Positions 1-8,418 of a stretch of DNA of 64,000 bases are shown in pieces; position 1 is the stretch's first letter; every line of letters begins with the position of its first letter. Location: the NCBI RefSeq assembly GCF_014205275.1, contig NZ_JACHND010000001.1:2666001-2730000 (forward strand). Direction: 5' to 3'. Position numbers and translations under genes: made by a program. The notes beneath the pieces were generated by a model, which made no database searches, was not told the origin of the DNA, and saw only the letters and a list, made by a program, of their open reading frames with translations. This DNA comes from Sphaerisporangium siamense. Lineage in GTDB: Bacteria; Actinomycetota; Actinomycetes; Streptosporangiales; Streptosporangiaceae.

Positions 1-681
1 GAGCGCTGGCAGTACCACATCAGCAACGATCTGCTCGGCGTGCTCGTCGCCAGGGTAACGGGCCGGTCGTTCGAGACGTTCCTGCGTGAACGCGTCTTCG
101 AACCGCTGGGGATGAAGGACACCGGTTTCCACGTTCCCGCCGACCAGATCGACCGGCTGCCGCCCCTCTACGCCCCGGACCCGCGGACCGGCGAGTTCCT
201 CGTGTGGGACGAGGCCGAAGGGGGACGCCACAGCGAGCCCCCGGCGTTCCAGGGCGGCGGGGGCGGGCTGGTCTCCACCGCCGACGACTACCACGCCTAC
301 TTCCGGATGCTGCTGAACCACGGGGCGCACGGGAGCGAGCGGATCCTGTCCCGGCCCGCCGTCGAGCTGATGACGACCAACCGCCTCACGCCCGAGCAGC
401 AAGCCGCCCGGACCGCCATGGCCACCGAGAACGTCCATGTGTCGTTCGGCCAAGGGCAGCACGGCGGCTGGGGCTTCGGGATGGCGGTGCGCACCTACCG
501 CGGCGACTACGCGCCCATTGGCCAGTTCGGCTGGGACGGCGGGAGCGGCACCTCGACCTACGCCGACCCGGAGAACCAGGTCGTCGGAATCCTGCTCACC
601 CAGGTCGGGCTGTCCACCCCGGACGCGGCACGGGTCATGCACGACTTCTGGACCACGCTCTACCAGGCGATCGACGACTGA
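1..681 (+). CDS. Beta-lactamase-family serine hydrolase, C-terminal part
   Basis: The gene is already open at base 1, so only the last 226 codons are present and the N-terminal SxxK nucleophile motif is outside the window. The visible part begins with a YHISN sequence, which fits the conserved YxN motif of class C beta-lactamase / DD-peptidase-like hydrolases. A glycine-rich GGGGGLVSTADDY segment and a late GWDGGSGTSTYADP segment follow; the second sits where the family's third active-site motif lies. Such proteins are usually secreted or cytoplasmic esterases/peptidases rather than true beta-lactamases. The substrate cannot be told. Stop TGA at 679-681. Confidence 0.85.
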   Translation, partial: ERWQYHISNDLLGVLVARVTGRSFETFLRERVFEPLGMKDTGFHVPADQIDRLPPLYAPDPRTGEFLVWDEAEGGRHSEPPAFQGGGGGLVSTADDYHAYFRMLLNHGAHGSERILSRPAVELMTTNRLTPEQQAARTAMATENVHVSFGQGQHGGWGFGMAVRTYRGDYAPIGQFGWDGGSGTSTYADPENQVVGILLTQVGLSTPDAARVMHDFWTTLYQAIDD

Positions 682-795
682 CACCGGGCCCCTTGGTAGA
701 CCCCCCCTTGAATCCTGCCCGCTGAGCCCTCGACGGTTCCGCGAGGCCTTCCGTTCTCCCTTCGGTTCACGTTCAGAACACATGCAAAGGATCAC

Positions 796-1209
796 ATGAC
801 CATGTCCATCACCCTCACCGACCAGGACAAGCTCACCCTGCGGACCGCCGCCTACGGCGCCGTCTCGCTGCTCGCCGCCGCCGGCGCCGCCGGCTCACCC
901 CACAAGATCGCGACCGAGGGCTCCATCGCCCTGGCCTCGGCGACCGGCCTGGTCGGGCACGTGCTCGCCGAGAAGTCGAAGATCGCGAACCTCAACGGCA
1001 GGTCCGCGGCCGAACTCGCCGACCACGTGCTGCCGGCCCTGACCGAGGCCATGAACCTGCTCAAGAAGCAGGATCCGGCCGAGGCCGCCAACTTCCGCCA
1101 CACCGTCCTCGTCGCCCTCGACGCGGCCACCCGGACCCGCCAGGGCGAGCCCAGCCCCACCATGGCCGACATGGCCCGCAAGATCACCGCGGCCCTCGAC
1201 GCCTCGTGA
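796..1209 (+). CDS. Hypothetical small helical protein
   Basis: A 137-residue protein of unknown function. The ATG at 796 follows an AAGGA-type ribosome site at about 786; a second in-frame ATG lies two codons on. Residues 17-35 are alanine/glycine-rich and could form one short hydrophobic helix. The rest is predominantly helical and alanine-rich, with no catalytic motif I recognise. It stands alone between the serine hydrolase and the oppositely oriented STAS gene. Codon use is normal for the window, so it is probably a real native gene. Confidence 0.7.
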   Translation: MTMSITLTDQDKLTLRTAAYGAVSLLAAAGAAGSPHKIATEGSIALASATGLVGHVLAEKSKIANLNGRSAAELADHVLPALTEAMNLLKKQDPAEAANFRHTVLVALDAATRTRQGEPSPTMADMARKITAALDAS

Positions 1210-1260
1210 TCGGGATGTCCCGGGGTCTTCTCCTCCAGGCCCCGGGACGCGGCGCGTCGA

Positions 1261-1620
1261 TCAAGGCACCTTCCACAGCGGGCGGCCGTCGCACGACACC
1301 GGGGCATCGGTCACCGCGGTGAAGGACGCCACCGCGCCGGTGATGTCCAGGACGCGGCGCAGCAGGCCGTGGACGTTGACCAGGGCCACGGTGCCGTGGA
1401 CCTCGGCCAGGGCGTCACGGGCGCGCAGCAGCGCCTCCACGCCGTGAGAATCGCAGAAGGCGAGGTCGGCGGCGTCCACGACCAGGTGCCGGCAGCCGAC
1501 GCACAGCGCCGCCCGTACGGCGTCGTCGAGGTAGAGGCCTGAGGCGATGTCCAGGTCCCCGCCCAGGGCGACGATCACACGGTCTTGCCGGTGGGTCATC
1601 GAGATCGCCAAAGCGGTCAT
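1261..1620 (-). CDS. STAS-domain anti-sigma factor antagonist
   Basis: A 119-residue single STAS domain of the SpoIIAA/RsbV type. Such proteins bind anti-sigma kinases and release a sigma factor. The core follows the family pattern: a first strand ending in GGDLDIAS, then LVVDAADLAFCDSHG, where Ser58 after Asp57 is the expected phosphorylation site. The frame stays open upstream to 1935, but the STAS fold starts only near the ATG at 1618-1620, so that start is used; MTHRQ at 1599 is an alternative. No kinase gene is adjacent, so its partner is elsewhere. It is divergent from the TetR gene. Confidence 0.8.
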   Translation of the reverse strand: MTALAISMTHRQDRVIVALGGDLDIASGLYLDDAVRAALCVGCRHLVVDAADLAFCDSHGVEALLRARDALAEVHGTVALVNVHGLLRRVLDITGAVASFTAVTDAPVSCDGRPLWKVP

Positions 1621-1791
1621 GATCGGATCCGATCCACGAGCGCCAGGTGTTCGGCGATGCCGCTCGAAGACGAGCGCGCATGTTGCTTCTCGCGACCAGC
1701 GTATGCCACCGCCCAATCGCTCTTGTAAGGACTCAGGCGAAGGCCCAGCCTCGCACGGCGTGGGGGCCGAACGAGTCGTAAGCTGCGGAAC

Positions 1792-2400
1792 ATGGCGTTC
1801 ACGGCCAAGGGGCTCGCGACCCGTCAACGCATCATCGAAGGCGCCGCCGCCCATCTGCGCAGCGACGACCCGGGCGATGTCACGCTCGACGACGTGCGCG
1901 CGACGACCGGTACGAGCAAGAGCCAGCTCTTCCACTACTTCCCCGGCGGGAAGGAAGAACTACTCCTCGAAGTCGCTCGCTTCGAGTCCGGCCGGGTGCT
2001 GGAGGACCAGCAACCCCACCTCAGCGCACTCGACTCGTGGGACTCCTGGGAGCGGTGGCGCCGGGCGGTCGTCGCCCGCTACCGCGCCCAGGGGTCACGG
2101 TGCCCCCTCGCATCGCTGATGAACCAGGTCGGCAGCGTGCCGGGCGCCTCCGAGGTGGTCACGACGCTGCTCCGGCAGTGGCAGGAGTACCTTCAGCGGG
2201 GAATCACCACCATGCAGGAACACGGAGAGGTGAGCCCGCACCTCGACGCCGGCCGCACGGCCGCGGCCTTCATCGCCGGCATCCAGGGCGGCGTGAGCGT
2301 ACTCCGCTCGACCGGCGACACCTCCCACCTGGAGGCCGTCCTCGACCTCCTCCTCTCCCACCTCCGCACCAGCGAACTCACCTGCCCCACCACCGCCTGA
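1792..2400 (+). CDS. TetR/AcrR-family transcriptional regulator
   Basis: A 202-residue one-component repressor. Residues 8-55 form the TetR helix-turn-helix, with the typical TLDDVRATTGTSKSQLFHYF recognition-helix region. The C-terminal ligand-binding half resembles the LmrA/YxaF-type TetR proteins (RCPLASLMNQVG, GRTAAAFIAGIQGG). The gene is divergent from the STAS gene across about 170 bp, a natural place for its operator, although I see no clear palindrome there. The ligand and regulon are unknown. Confidence 0.9.
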   Translation: MAFTAKGLATRQRIIEGAAAHLRSDDPGDVTLDDVRATTGTSKSQLFHYFPGGKEELLLEVARFESGRVLEDQQPHLSALDSWDSWERWRRAVVARYRAQGSRCPLASLMNQVGSVPGASEVVTTLLRQWQEYLQRGITTMQEHGEVSPHLDAGRTAAAFIAGIQGGVSVLRSTGDTSHLEAVLDLLLSHLRTSELTCPTTA

Positions 2401-2482
2401 GCCCACCGGCCGCTGTGCATCGCGGTCAGATCACGCGGCAAGGGCGCGTGTGAAGAAAATGACGCGTCCCGGACCGGAAGGC

Positions 2483-3106
2483 TCAAGGGGAGCGGATGAG
2501 GCCCCTTCTGGAGGCCGCCGCGACGGCCGCGGTGCGTGAGTCGACTCCCAGCTTGGCGTAGATGTGCGCCAGATGGGTCTTGACCGTGGTCTCACTGAGG
2601 AACAACGCCTTGCTGATCTGCCGGTTCGACAGGCCCGCGGCGACATGCCCGAGAACCTCCAGCTCACGCGGGCTGAGCGTGGAATCAGGCGCGCGCACCC
2701 GGCCCAGCAGGCGTGAGGCGACGCTCGGCGCCAGGGCGCCGGCTCCGGCGGCGGCCGAGCGGATGGCGGCGTGCAGATCCTCGGGCGGAGCGTCCTTGAG
2801 CAAGTAGCCGGTCGCGCCCGCCTCGACGGCGGCCACGATGTCGGCGTCGGTGTCGAAGGTCGTCAGCACCAGAACCCGGGGACCGTCCAGGGCCACGATG
2901 TGCCGGGTCGCCTCGGTGCCGTGCAGGCCGGGTCCGAGCTGGAGATCCATCAGCACCACGTCGGGAGCGAGCGCGGCGGCGAGTTTCGTCCCCTCCTCGC
3001 CGGTGGCGGCCTCGCCCACCAGATCGAAGTCGGGCTGCCCGGCGAGCATCGCTCGCAGTCCCGAGCGAACGACAGGATGGTCGTCCACCAGGAGGATCCG
3101 GATCAC
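2483..3106 (-). CDS. NarL/LuxR-family response regulator
   Basis: A 207-residue response regulator. The receiver domain (1-120) has the acidic pair D8/D9, phospho-acceptor D54 in VLMDLQLG, and the conserved T/K positions. A LuxR-type helix-turn-helix follows (about 143-205; LSPRELEVLGHVAAGLSNRQI). It starts with GTG at 3104-3106, which overlaps the histidine kinase stop in a GTGA arrangement, so the pair is translationally coupled. By context it probably controls the divergent ABC exporter at 4436-6189. Confidence 0.95.
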   Translation of the reverse strand: MIRILLVDDHPVVRSGLRAMLAGQPDFDLVGEAATGEEGTKLAAALAPDVVLMDLQLGPGLHGTEATRHIVALDGPRVLVLTTFDTDADIVAAVEAGATGYLLKDAPPEDLHAAIRSAAAGAGALAPSVASRLLGRVRAPDSTLSPRELEVLGHVAAGLSNRQISKALFLSETTVKTHLAHIYAKLGVDSRTAAVAAASRRGLIRSP

Positions 3107-4287
3107 GGTGCCTCCCCGGGCGGCAGCGGCAGGGTGGCCACCACCGCCGTGCCCTCGCCAGGGGCGGACTCCACGGTGAGGCTGCCGCCCAGCGCGCTGA
3201 CCCGCTCGTGCATCGCACGCAGGCCGAACCCCGCGGAACCGTCCGGGGCGAATCCCCGGCCGTCGTCGTAGACGTCCAGCATGACCACGTCGTCGAGGTA
3301 CGTGAGCGTCACTCCGGCATGCTCGGCTGCGGAGTGCCGGCTGACGTTGCCCAACGCTCCCTGGGCGATGCGCAGCAGCGCCGCGTCGTAGTCCTCCGGC
3401 AGCGGCACCGGAGTGCCGGAGATCTCGAAGCGGGCCTGGATGGCGGTGCCGGCCACGGCGGAGTCGCTGACCCTGCGCAGCGCCGCGACCAGCGACGAGT
3501 GCTGCAGCACCGGCGGAGCCAGCGCCCGGACGAAGTTGCGCGCCTCCTCCAGGTTCTCCTTGGCCGCATCCTGCGCCTCGGCGATGCGGCGCTCGGCCAT
3601 GGAGAGATCGTCGCCGAGATCCCGCCGAGCGGCGCGCAGCAGCAGGATGATGCTGGACATACCCTGCGCCAGCGTGTCATGAATCTCTCGCGCCAGGCGT
3701 TCACGCTCGGCCAGTCGCGCGGCGTCGCTCTCCGCCCGCAGCAGTTTCTCCCGGGTGTGGACCAGATCGTCGATCAGCAGCCGGCGCTGCTCGCTCTCGG
3801 TGTAGAGGGCCTTGTAGACCATCGCCATCAGCGTGGCGACCGCGGCGCCGATCGTCGGCCCGATGACCTGGGCCGCGGTGACCCGGCCTTCGTGCCAAGC
3901 GCCGGCCAGGACGGCCGCCACGGTCAGCACCGCCACGCCCGGAAGCGCGACTGCCAGGGGCAGCAGGTGGAGGTAGGCGAAGAAGAGCGGGAAGGCCAGC
4001 CAGACGAACTGCGGCGCTGCCAGGGCGAGCGCCGCCCACCCGAGCGTGGTCATCACCAGCCAGGCGCGGCCGAGCAGCAGGTGGGTCGGCCCGCCGAAGT
4101 GCGGCAGCCGCCCCTCGATCGCCACGCCCGCCGCGTAGAGAAGCCCGAGGAGCGTCCCGCCCAGCACCAGCGCGAGCCGCCCCTGCCCGGCGACGCCGGC
4201 GAGGGCGATCACCAGGAGGATCGCGAACGTGCCGTGCACGGTCCAGCGAAGCAACCGGAGCGCGGGCGAGAACGGATGGTCAGACAT
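3103..4287 (-). CDS. Sensor histidine kinase, HisKA_3 (NarL partner) type
   Basis: A 394-residue membrane sensor kinase. The first about 160 residues hold five or six hydrophobic segments and no large extracytoplasmic loop, suggesting that it senses within the membrane. A linker helix leads to the HisKA_3 dimerisation domain, with phospho-acceptor His203 in RLAREIHDTLAQG. A HATPase_c domain is at about 300-394, with DDGRGFAPDG and GFGLRAMHER as the N/G boxes. It is first in an operon with the response regulator. Such pairs beside MacB/FtsX-like exporters commonly respond to cell-envelope stress or antimicrobials; that role is inference. Confidence 0.93.
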   Translation of the reverse strand: MSDHPFSPALRLLRWTVHGTFAILLVIALAGVAGQGRLALVLGGTLLGLLYAAGVAIEGRLPHFGGPTHLLLGRAWLVMTTLGWAALALAAPQFVWLAFPLFFAYLHLLPLAVALPGVAVLTVAAVLAGAWHEGRVTAAQVIGPTIGAAVATLMAMVYKALYTESEQRRLLIDDLVHTREKLLRAESDAARLAERERLAREIHDTLAQGMSSIILLLRAARRDLGDDLSMAERRIAEAQDAAKENLEEARNFVRALAPPVLQHSSLVAALRRVSDSAVAGTAIQARFEISGTPVPLPEDYDAALLRIAQGALGNVSRHSAAEHAGVTLTYLDDVVMLDVYDDGRGFAPDGSAGFGLRAMHERVSALGGSLTVESAPGEGTAVVATLPLPPGEAP

Positions 4288-4435
4288 CTCTCACCTAACG
4301 TATGCGAGACCGTCGCGCCCCGACATCGTGCAAAAGGAGTATTGCTGGCCGACCTCATGCACGATGTGTCGAACCATCCCACTCGCGCACGCTGACGGGG
4401 TCAGCCTTCCTTCCAACCGCAACGGGGGACGCGCC

Positions 4436-5503
4436 GTGTTCGTGGCGCTCAGAGACCTGCGCTTCGCCAAAGGACGGTTCGCCCTCATGGGCACCGTCGT
4501 CTTCCTCATCACCCTCCTGGTGACCATGCTCTCCGGCCTGACCGCCGGCCTGGCATGGGAGAACATCTCAGCGGTGGAAGACCTTCCAGCCGACCACATC
4601 GTCTTCGACGGCGGCGAGCAGCCCGCCTTCGCCGACAGCCGCATCACCGACCAGACCTGGAAGGACTGGCGGCAAGTGGCGGGCGTCACGGCCGAACGCC
4701 TGGGCGTGTCCATGTCGAGACTCGCCTACGGTGACGGGCAAAGCGCGGCAGTGGCCCTGTTCGGCGTCCAGCCCGGCGGCGACCTCGCCCACGGCAAGCC
4801 GGTCAACACGGGTGAGGTCGTCCTTTCCGCGGCCCTCGCGACCGGCACCGGGCTGAAGACCGGCGACACCGTGCGGATCGCCGGCGAGGACTTCACCGTC
4901 GCCGGCCTCGGTGACCAGGCGTCCTACAGCCACGCCCCACTCGCCTGGATGAGCATCGGCGACTGGGAGCCGATGGGCCGCCAAGGCGGCGTCGACACCG
5001 CGGCCACCGTCCTGGCCCTGCGCACCGGCGGTGCGGCCGACCTGGCCGCCGCCGACAGCCGGCTCGGCACCACGACCGTCCCGCTGTCCGAGGCGCCCGC
5101 CGCGATCGGCTCCTTCTCCTCCGAGAACGGCTCGCTCCAGCTGATGCGCGGCTTCCTGTTCGCGATCTCCGCCCTGGTCATCGGCGCCTTCTTCACCGTC
5201 TGGACGATCCAGCGGCGCGGCGACGTCGCCGTGCTCAAGGCGCTCGGCGCGAGCTCCGGCTACCTCCTGCGGGACGCACTCGCCCAGGCGGTCATCGTGC
5301 TGCTCGCCGGCGCGGGCGCGGGCGGCCTGCTCGGCGCGGGCCTCGGCGCGCTCGCCGAAGGCACCGTCCCGTTCGTGCTGTCGGTGACCACCACCGTCGT
5401 CCCGGTGGCCACGATGATCCTCCTCGGCGCCGCGGGCGCCGCACTGGCCATCCGCAAGATCACTTCTGTCGACCCGCTGATCGCCCTGGGAGCCTCCCGA
5501 TGA
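4436..5503 (+). CDS. ABC transporter permease, MacB/FtsX family
   Basis: A 355-residue permease. The GTG at 4436 is preceded by a strong GGGGGA site, and the protein then begins VFVALRDLRFAKGRFALMG, the usual cytoplasmic leader of FtsX-type permeases. One transmembrane helix (about 20-45) is followed by a MacB-like extracytoplasmic domain (about 50-225). A C-terminal FtsX domain has three membrane helices around the RRGDVAVLKALGAS cytoplasmic loop. One such subunit would dimerise. It overlaps the ATPase gene by ATGA, so the two make a complete exporter, probably of lipids, peptides or drugs. Confidence 0.92.
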   Translation: MFVALRDLRFAKGRFALMGTVVFLITLLVTMLSGLTAGLAWENISAVEDLPADHIVFDGGEQPAFADSRITDQTWKDWRQVAGVTAERLGVSMSRLAYGDGQSAAVALFGVQPGGDLAHGKPVNTGEVVLSAALATGTGLKTGDTVRIAGEDFTVAGLGDQASYSHAPLAWMSIGDWEPMGRQGGVDTAATVLALRTGGAADLAAADSRLGTTTVPLSEAPAAIGSFSSENGSLQLMRGFLFAISALVIGAFFTVWTIQRRGDVAVLKALGASSGYLLRDALAQAVIVLLAGAGAGGLLGAGLGALAEGTVPFVLSVTTTVVPVATMILLGAAGAALAIRKITSVDPLIALGASR

Positions 5504-6189
5504 CCCTCGTGCTCACCGACGTCGTCCTGACCTACCCCGACGGGGACCACACCCTGACCGCGCTCGACCACGTCAGCCTGGCCGTCGCGGCGGGCGAGTT
5601 CGCCGCGGTGGTCGGCCCGTCCGGCTCGGGCAAGTCCAGCCTGCTCGCCGTCGCCGCCACCCTCATCACGCCCGACGCGGGAACGGTCGTCATCACCGGC
5701 CAGGACGTCTCACGTGCCGGCCGGACAGCCCGCACCAATGTCCGGCGCGACCACATCGGCATCGTGTTCCAGCAGGCCAACCTGCTGCCCTCCCTCACCA
5801 CGCTCGACCAGCTCCTGGTGATGGCGCACCTGGCCGGTCAATCCCCTCGCACCGCGAGCGTCCGCGCCCGCGAGCTACTGCTCGCCGTCGATCTCGGCGG
5901 CAAGGAACACAAGCGCCCACACCAGCTGTCCGGAGGCGAGCGCCAGCGCGTCAACATCGCCCGCGCGCTGATGAACGGCCCCGAGGTGCTGCTGGTCGAC
6001 GAGCCCACCAGCGCGCTCGACCACCATCGGGGCGAGCAGATCATCTCCCTGCTCGCAGAGCTCACCAGGAACAACGGGCTGGCCACCGTCATGGTCACGC
6101 ATGACCTGGCCACGCTGGCGATGGTGGACACCGTCCTGACCATGAGCGACGGCAGCCTCACGGAAGGCGCCGCGACTCAGGTCGTCTGA
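5500..6189 (+). CDS. ABC transporter ATP-binding protein (LolD/MacB-type)
   Basis: A 229-residue ATPase with all the motifs needed: Walker A GPSGSGKSS (about 39-47), a Q-loop in IGIVFQQANLLPS, signature LSGGERQRVN, Walker B VLLVDEPTSAL and an H-loop in VTHD. It starts in an ATGA overlap with the permease stop. It powers the adjacent FtsX-type permease. The pair lies head-to-head with the two-component system, a common arrangement for inducible envelope-stress or antimicrobial-peptide exporters. Confidence 0.95.
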   Translation: MTLVLTDVVLTYPDGDHTLTALDHVSLAVAAGEFAAVVGPSGSGKSSLLAVAATLITPDAGTVVITGQDVSRAGRTARTNVRRDHIGIVFQQANLLPSLTTLDQLLVMAHLAGQSPRTASVRARELLLAVDLGGKEHKRPHQLSGGERQRVNIARALMNGPEVLLVDEPTSALDHHRGEQIISLLAELTRNNGLATVMVTHDLATLAMVDTVLTMSDGSLTEGAATQVV

Positions 6190-6301
6190 CCGGGGCCGGG
6201 GCCGCCCTGGTGCGCTTCACACGCGGGGACGACGCGACCACGGCCACCTTCGCCGGTCCGTCAACGAATTCGGAATCCGCCGCCGCACGGCGGCGACGCG
6301 A

Positions 6302-6889
6302 TCACCGGCTCTGAGTGCCTGGCAGGCCTGACAGGTGGGTCAGCAGCATGTTCAGCGGGCGAGGTACGTGGTCGGGGTGCAGTGCTGCGACGAGGAGGGC
6401 GGAGTAGCGGAGTTTGCGGCCGCTGCCTGAGCCCATGAACCGGCGTAGTTGGTCGTGGGTGGTGCCCGCGCGCCAAGCGGGTTGCTTCTGGAGAGTGCGG
6501 AATGAGCCTAGGTCGCCCTCGGTGCCGAGGATGCGTTCGACCGTGGCGGTGCCGAGGGCGCGGATCAGTTCGTCTTCGAGGTCGGCGACGCAGACGAAGA
6601 ATCCGAGCGCCTCCAGATCGCTCCGGCTGAGATCGGAGCCGAGGCCGGCGCGCTCTAGACCTCTCCGGAAGTGGCTTTCCTCTCTGACATCGCACAGGCC
6701 GGCCAGCCGGAGATCGTGACCGGCAGGGCCGTATCTGCCGATGTACGCGCCGATGTTCGTGGCGCCGCCCATCGCCACGAGGGAGATGCCTTCGGCCGGC
6801 AGGTTCCGGCCATGGCGCTCGGCCAAGGCTTCGACGGCCGACTTGTCACTGGCTCCCTCGACCAGGACCACGGTGTGCGCGTCCCTCAC
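6302..6889 (-). CDS. Stand-alone TOPRIM-domain protein
   Basis: A 195-residue protein made of little more than a TOPRIM domain, the metal-binding nucleotidyl transfer/hydrolysis fold of primases, topoisomerases and OLD nucleases. The catalytic glutamate lies in VLVEGASDK (E11). The acidic motifs follow as LCDVREE (about 65-71) and CVADLEDELIR (about 100-110). GTG start at 6889 with a GAGG site about 8 nt upstream. It resembles the C-terminal half of OLD-family nucleases without the ABC ATPase half. It lies divergently next to the DprA-like gene at the edge of the accessory island; whether the two act together is unknown. Confidence 0.82.
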   Translation of the reverse strand: MRDAHTVVLVEGASDKSAVEALAERHGRNLPAEGISLVAMGGATNIGAYIGRYGPAGHDLRLAGLCDVREESHFRRGLERAGLGSDLSRSDLEALGFFVCVADLEDELIRALGTATVERILGTEGDLGSFRTLQKQPAWRAGTTHDQLRRFMGSGSGRKLRYSALLVAALHPDHVPRPLNMLLTHLSGLPGTQSR

Positions 6890-7440
6890 AAGCCCAGCCT
6901 CGCATCGAACGCGGGTAGGTTCATCCCCTTTTGTGCGGGGAGAGATCAGCGCCCGAGCGATCTACGGCTGTCGTGCTCGGCCTGGCAAGGGGGCGGCTAT
7001 GGCCATGCCTGACGGGTGAAAGCGGCGTCATCGAGCCTTGGAGGACGGGTGTCGTTTGTCGGCCGGAGGCCGCGGGCTCTGTGGGCGGGATTCCCGGTGG
7101 GCGGCCCGGGGGGCGTATGGCCGAAGAGCCCGATGAGGCCTGAGTGCGGGTAGGGGACATAGAGGTGCGCGCGCGGGGGCGCGCTGTACCGCTGTCCTGT
7201 CGTATCGGCCCAGGTGCGACGTGCGATCGCGATAAGTGGTTGATCGTATACTCCTTGTGCATGATGGGTGCGGGTGTGCCGCCTTTAGTGCGTCGGCCGA
7301 CATGGGTCGTGAGTGCGGTGAGAAGCAAGGCGTTGATCAAGAGGATCTGGCGCCACCTGGCAATATGGACATATCTTCGGGCGACAAAAGACACTGCAGT
7401 ACCATTGGACACGCATTCGAACATCAGTTTGGAGAGTAGG
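6890..7440. other. Divergent intergenic region without a convincing gene
   Basis: About 550 bp between the TOPRIM gene (minus) and the DprA-like gene (plus). Short open frames cross it but none has protein-like composition or a good ribosome site. The right half (about 7240-7440) is clearly lower in GC than its surroundings, with runs such as GACAAAAGACACTG, and probably holds the promoter of the DprA-like operon. A TATACT hexamer at 7247-7252 could be a -10 element, but no matching -35 is evident. Confidence 0.4.
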
Positions 7441-8418
7441 ATGCGGATCACCGAAGAGCAGTCACGGCTGCTCGGGATATGCATGGTCAAGGGCGTTAGC
7501 TGGTACCTCGTCGCGCGAGAGGCTCAGCGTCTCGACGGACTCGCGCGTCTATGGTCGGGTGACATCGTCGAGTCCTCCCCCGAAGCGACGAAAGCAAGGG
7601 CTCTTATCAAAGAGAGTGCCGGGGAACTGGACCGTTACACCGAGTCCGCGATCAAGCAGGCGGATCGCGCCGCCGACGGCGGCGCCCGGCTCGTCACCGT
7701 CCTGGACAAGGAGTACCCCGCCACCCTTCGTCTGATCTTCAACCTCCCGCCGTTCCTGTTCGTCCGCGGTGAACTACGGGACACCGACCTGCGCAGCGTG
7801 GCCGTCGTCGGTACGCGTCAGGCGAGCGAGGACGGGCTACGCCGGGCACGCCGTATGTCCGGACTGCTCACCGAGCGTCAGGTCACCGTCGTGTCCGGCC
7901 TCGCCCGTGGCATCGACACCGCGGCGCACACGGCGGCGCTCGACACCGGAGGCAGGACGATCGCGGTGGTGGGGACAGGAATCCTGCGCTGCTACCCGGC
8001 CGAGAATCGTGGTCTGGCCGATCGAATCGCCGAGAGCGGGGCCGTGGTCTCCCAGTTCTGGCCGGACGCCAATGGCGCGACCTACACCTTCCCCCGCCGC
8101 AACGTCACCATGTCGGGCATCGCACAAGGCACGGTGGTGATCGAGGCTTCCAGCACGTCGGGGGCGAAGATGCAAGCCCGTCTGGCTCTGGAGCACGGCA
8201 AGAGGGTGTTCCTGCTGCGAAGCCTGACGGAGGCCCAGCCGTGGGCGAAGGAGTACGTAAGGACGCGTGGGGCGCTCATGGTGGAGGACGTGGACGATGT
8301 CGTGAACAGCTTGTCCAGCCCGGATCGGATCCAAGCGGTCAACGCCTCCCGCGCCCAGCTCTCCTTGAACTTCGAAGACCTGAAACTGGAGGAGCCGTCC
8401 CCCGGGGCACTGTGGTGA
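7441..8418 (+). CDS. DprA/Smf-family Rossmann-fold protein, ShosA-like
   Basis: A 325-residue DprA-type protein. The frame is open upstream to 7144, but that part is not DprA-like, and the ATG at 7441 follows GGAGAGTAGG. The Rossmann fold of DprA is plain: VAVVGTRQAS (121-130), SGLARGIDTAAH (152-163), GTGILRCYPAENR and FPRRNVTMSGIAQGTVVIEASSTSGA. Classical DprA loads RecA on ssDNA during transformation, and its gene sits with topA/rnhB-type neighbours. Here it overlaps a phosphoribosyltransferase gene by GTGA. That pairing is characteristic of ShosTA, in which a DprA homologue is the antitoxin to a PRTase toxin. The ShosA reading is inference from context. Confidence 0.85.
   Translation: MRITEEQSRLLGICMVKGVSWYLVAREAQRLDGLARLWSGDIVESSPEATKARALIKESAGELDRYTESAIKQADRAADGGARLVTVLDKEYPATLRLIFNLPPFLFVRGELRDTDLRSVAVVGTRQASEDGLRRARRMSGLLTERQVTVVSGLARGIDTAAHTAALDTGGRTIAVVGTGILRCYPAENRGLADRIAESGAVVSQFWPDANGATYTFPRRNVTMSGIAQGTVVIEASSTSGAKMQARLALEHGKRVFLLRSLTEAQPWAKEYVRTRGALMVEDVDDVVNSLSSPDRIQAVNASRAQLSLNFEDLKLEEPSPGALW

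Noticed and set aside
6190..6301. Small gene between the ABC ATPase and the TOPRIM gene
   Set aside because: Only a short, low-complexity frame without start site or similarity; probably intergenic remnant sequence.
6900..7000. Possible tRNA (GGTTCATCCCC-like T-arm)
   Set aside because: No complementary acceptor stem or anticodon arm can be built around it.
7144..7440. Upstream extension of the DprA-like reading frame
   Set aside because: Composition is not protein-like, no ribosome site near the earlier GTG/ATG codons, and the DprA fold begins just after ATG 7441.
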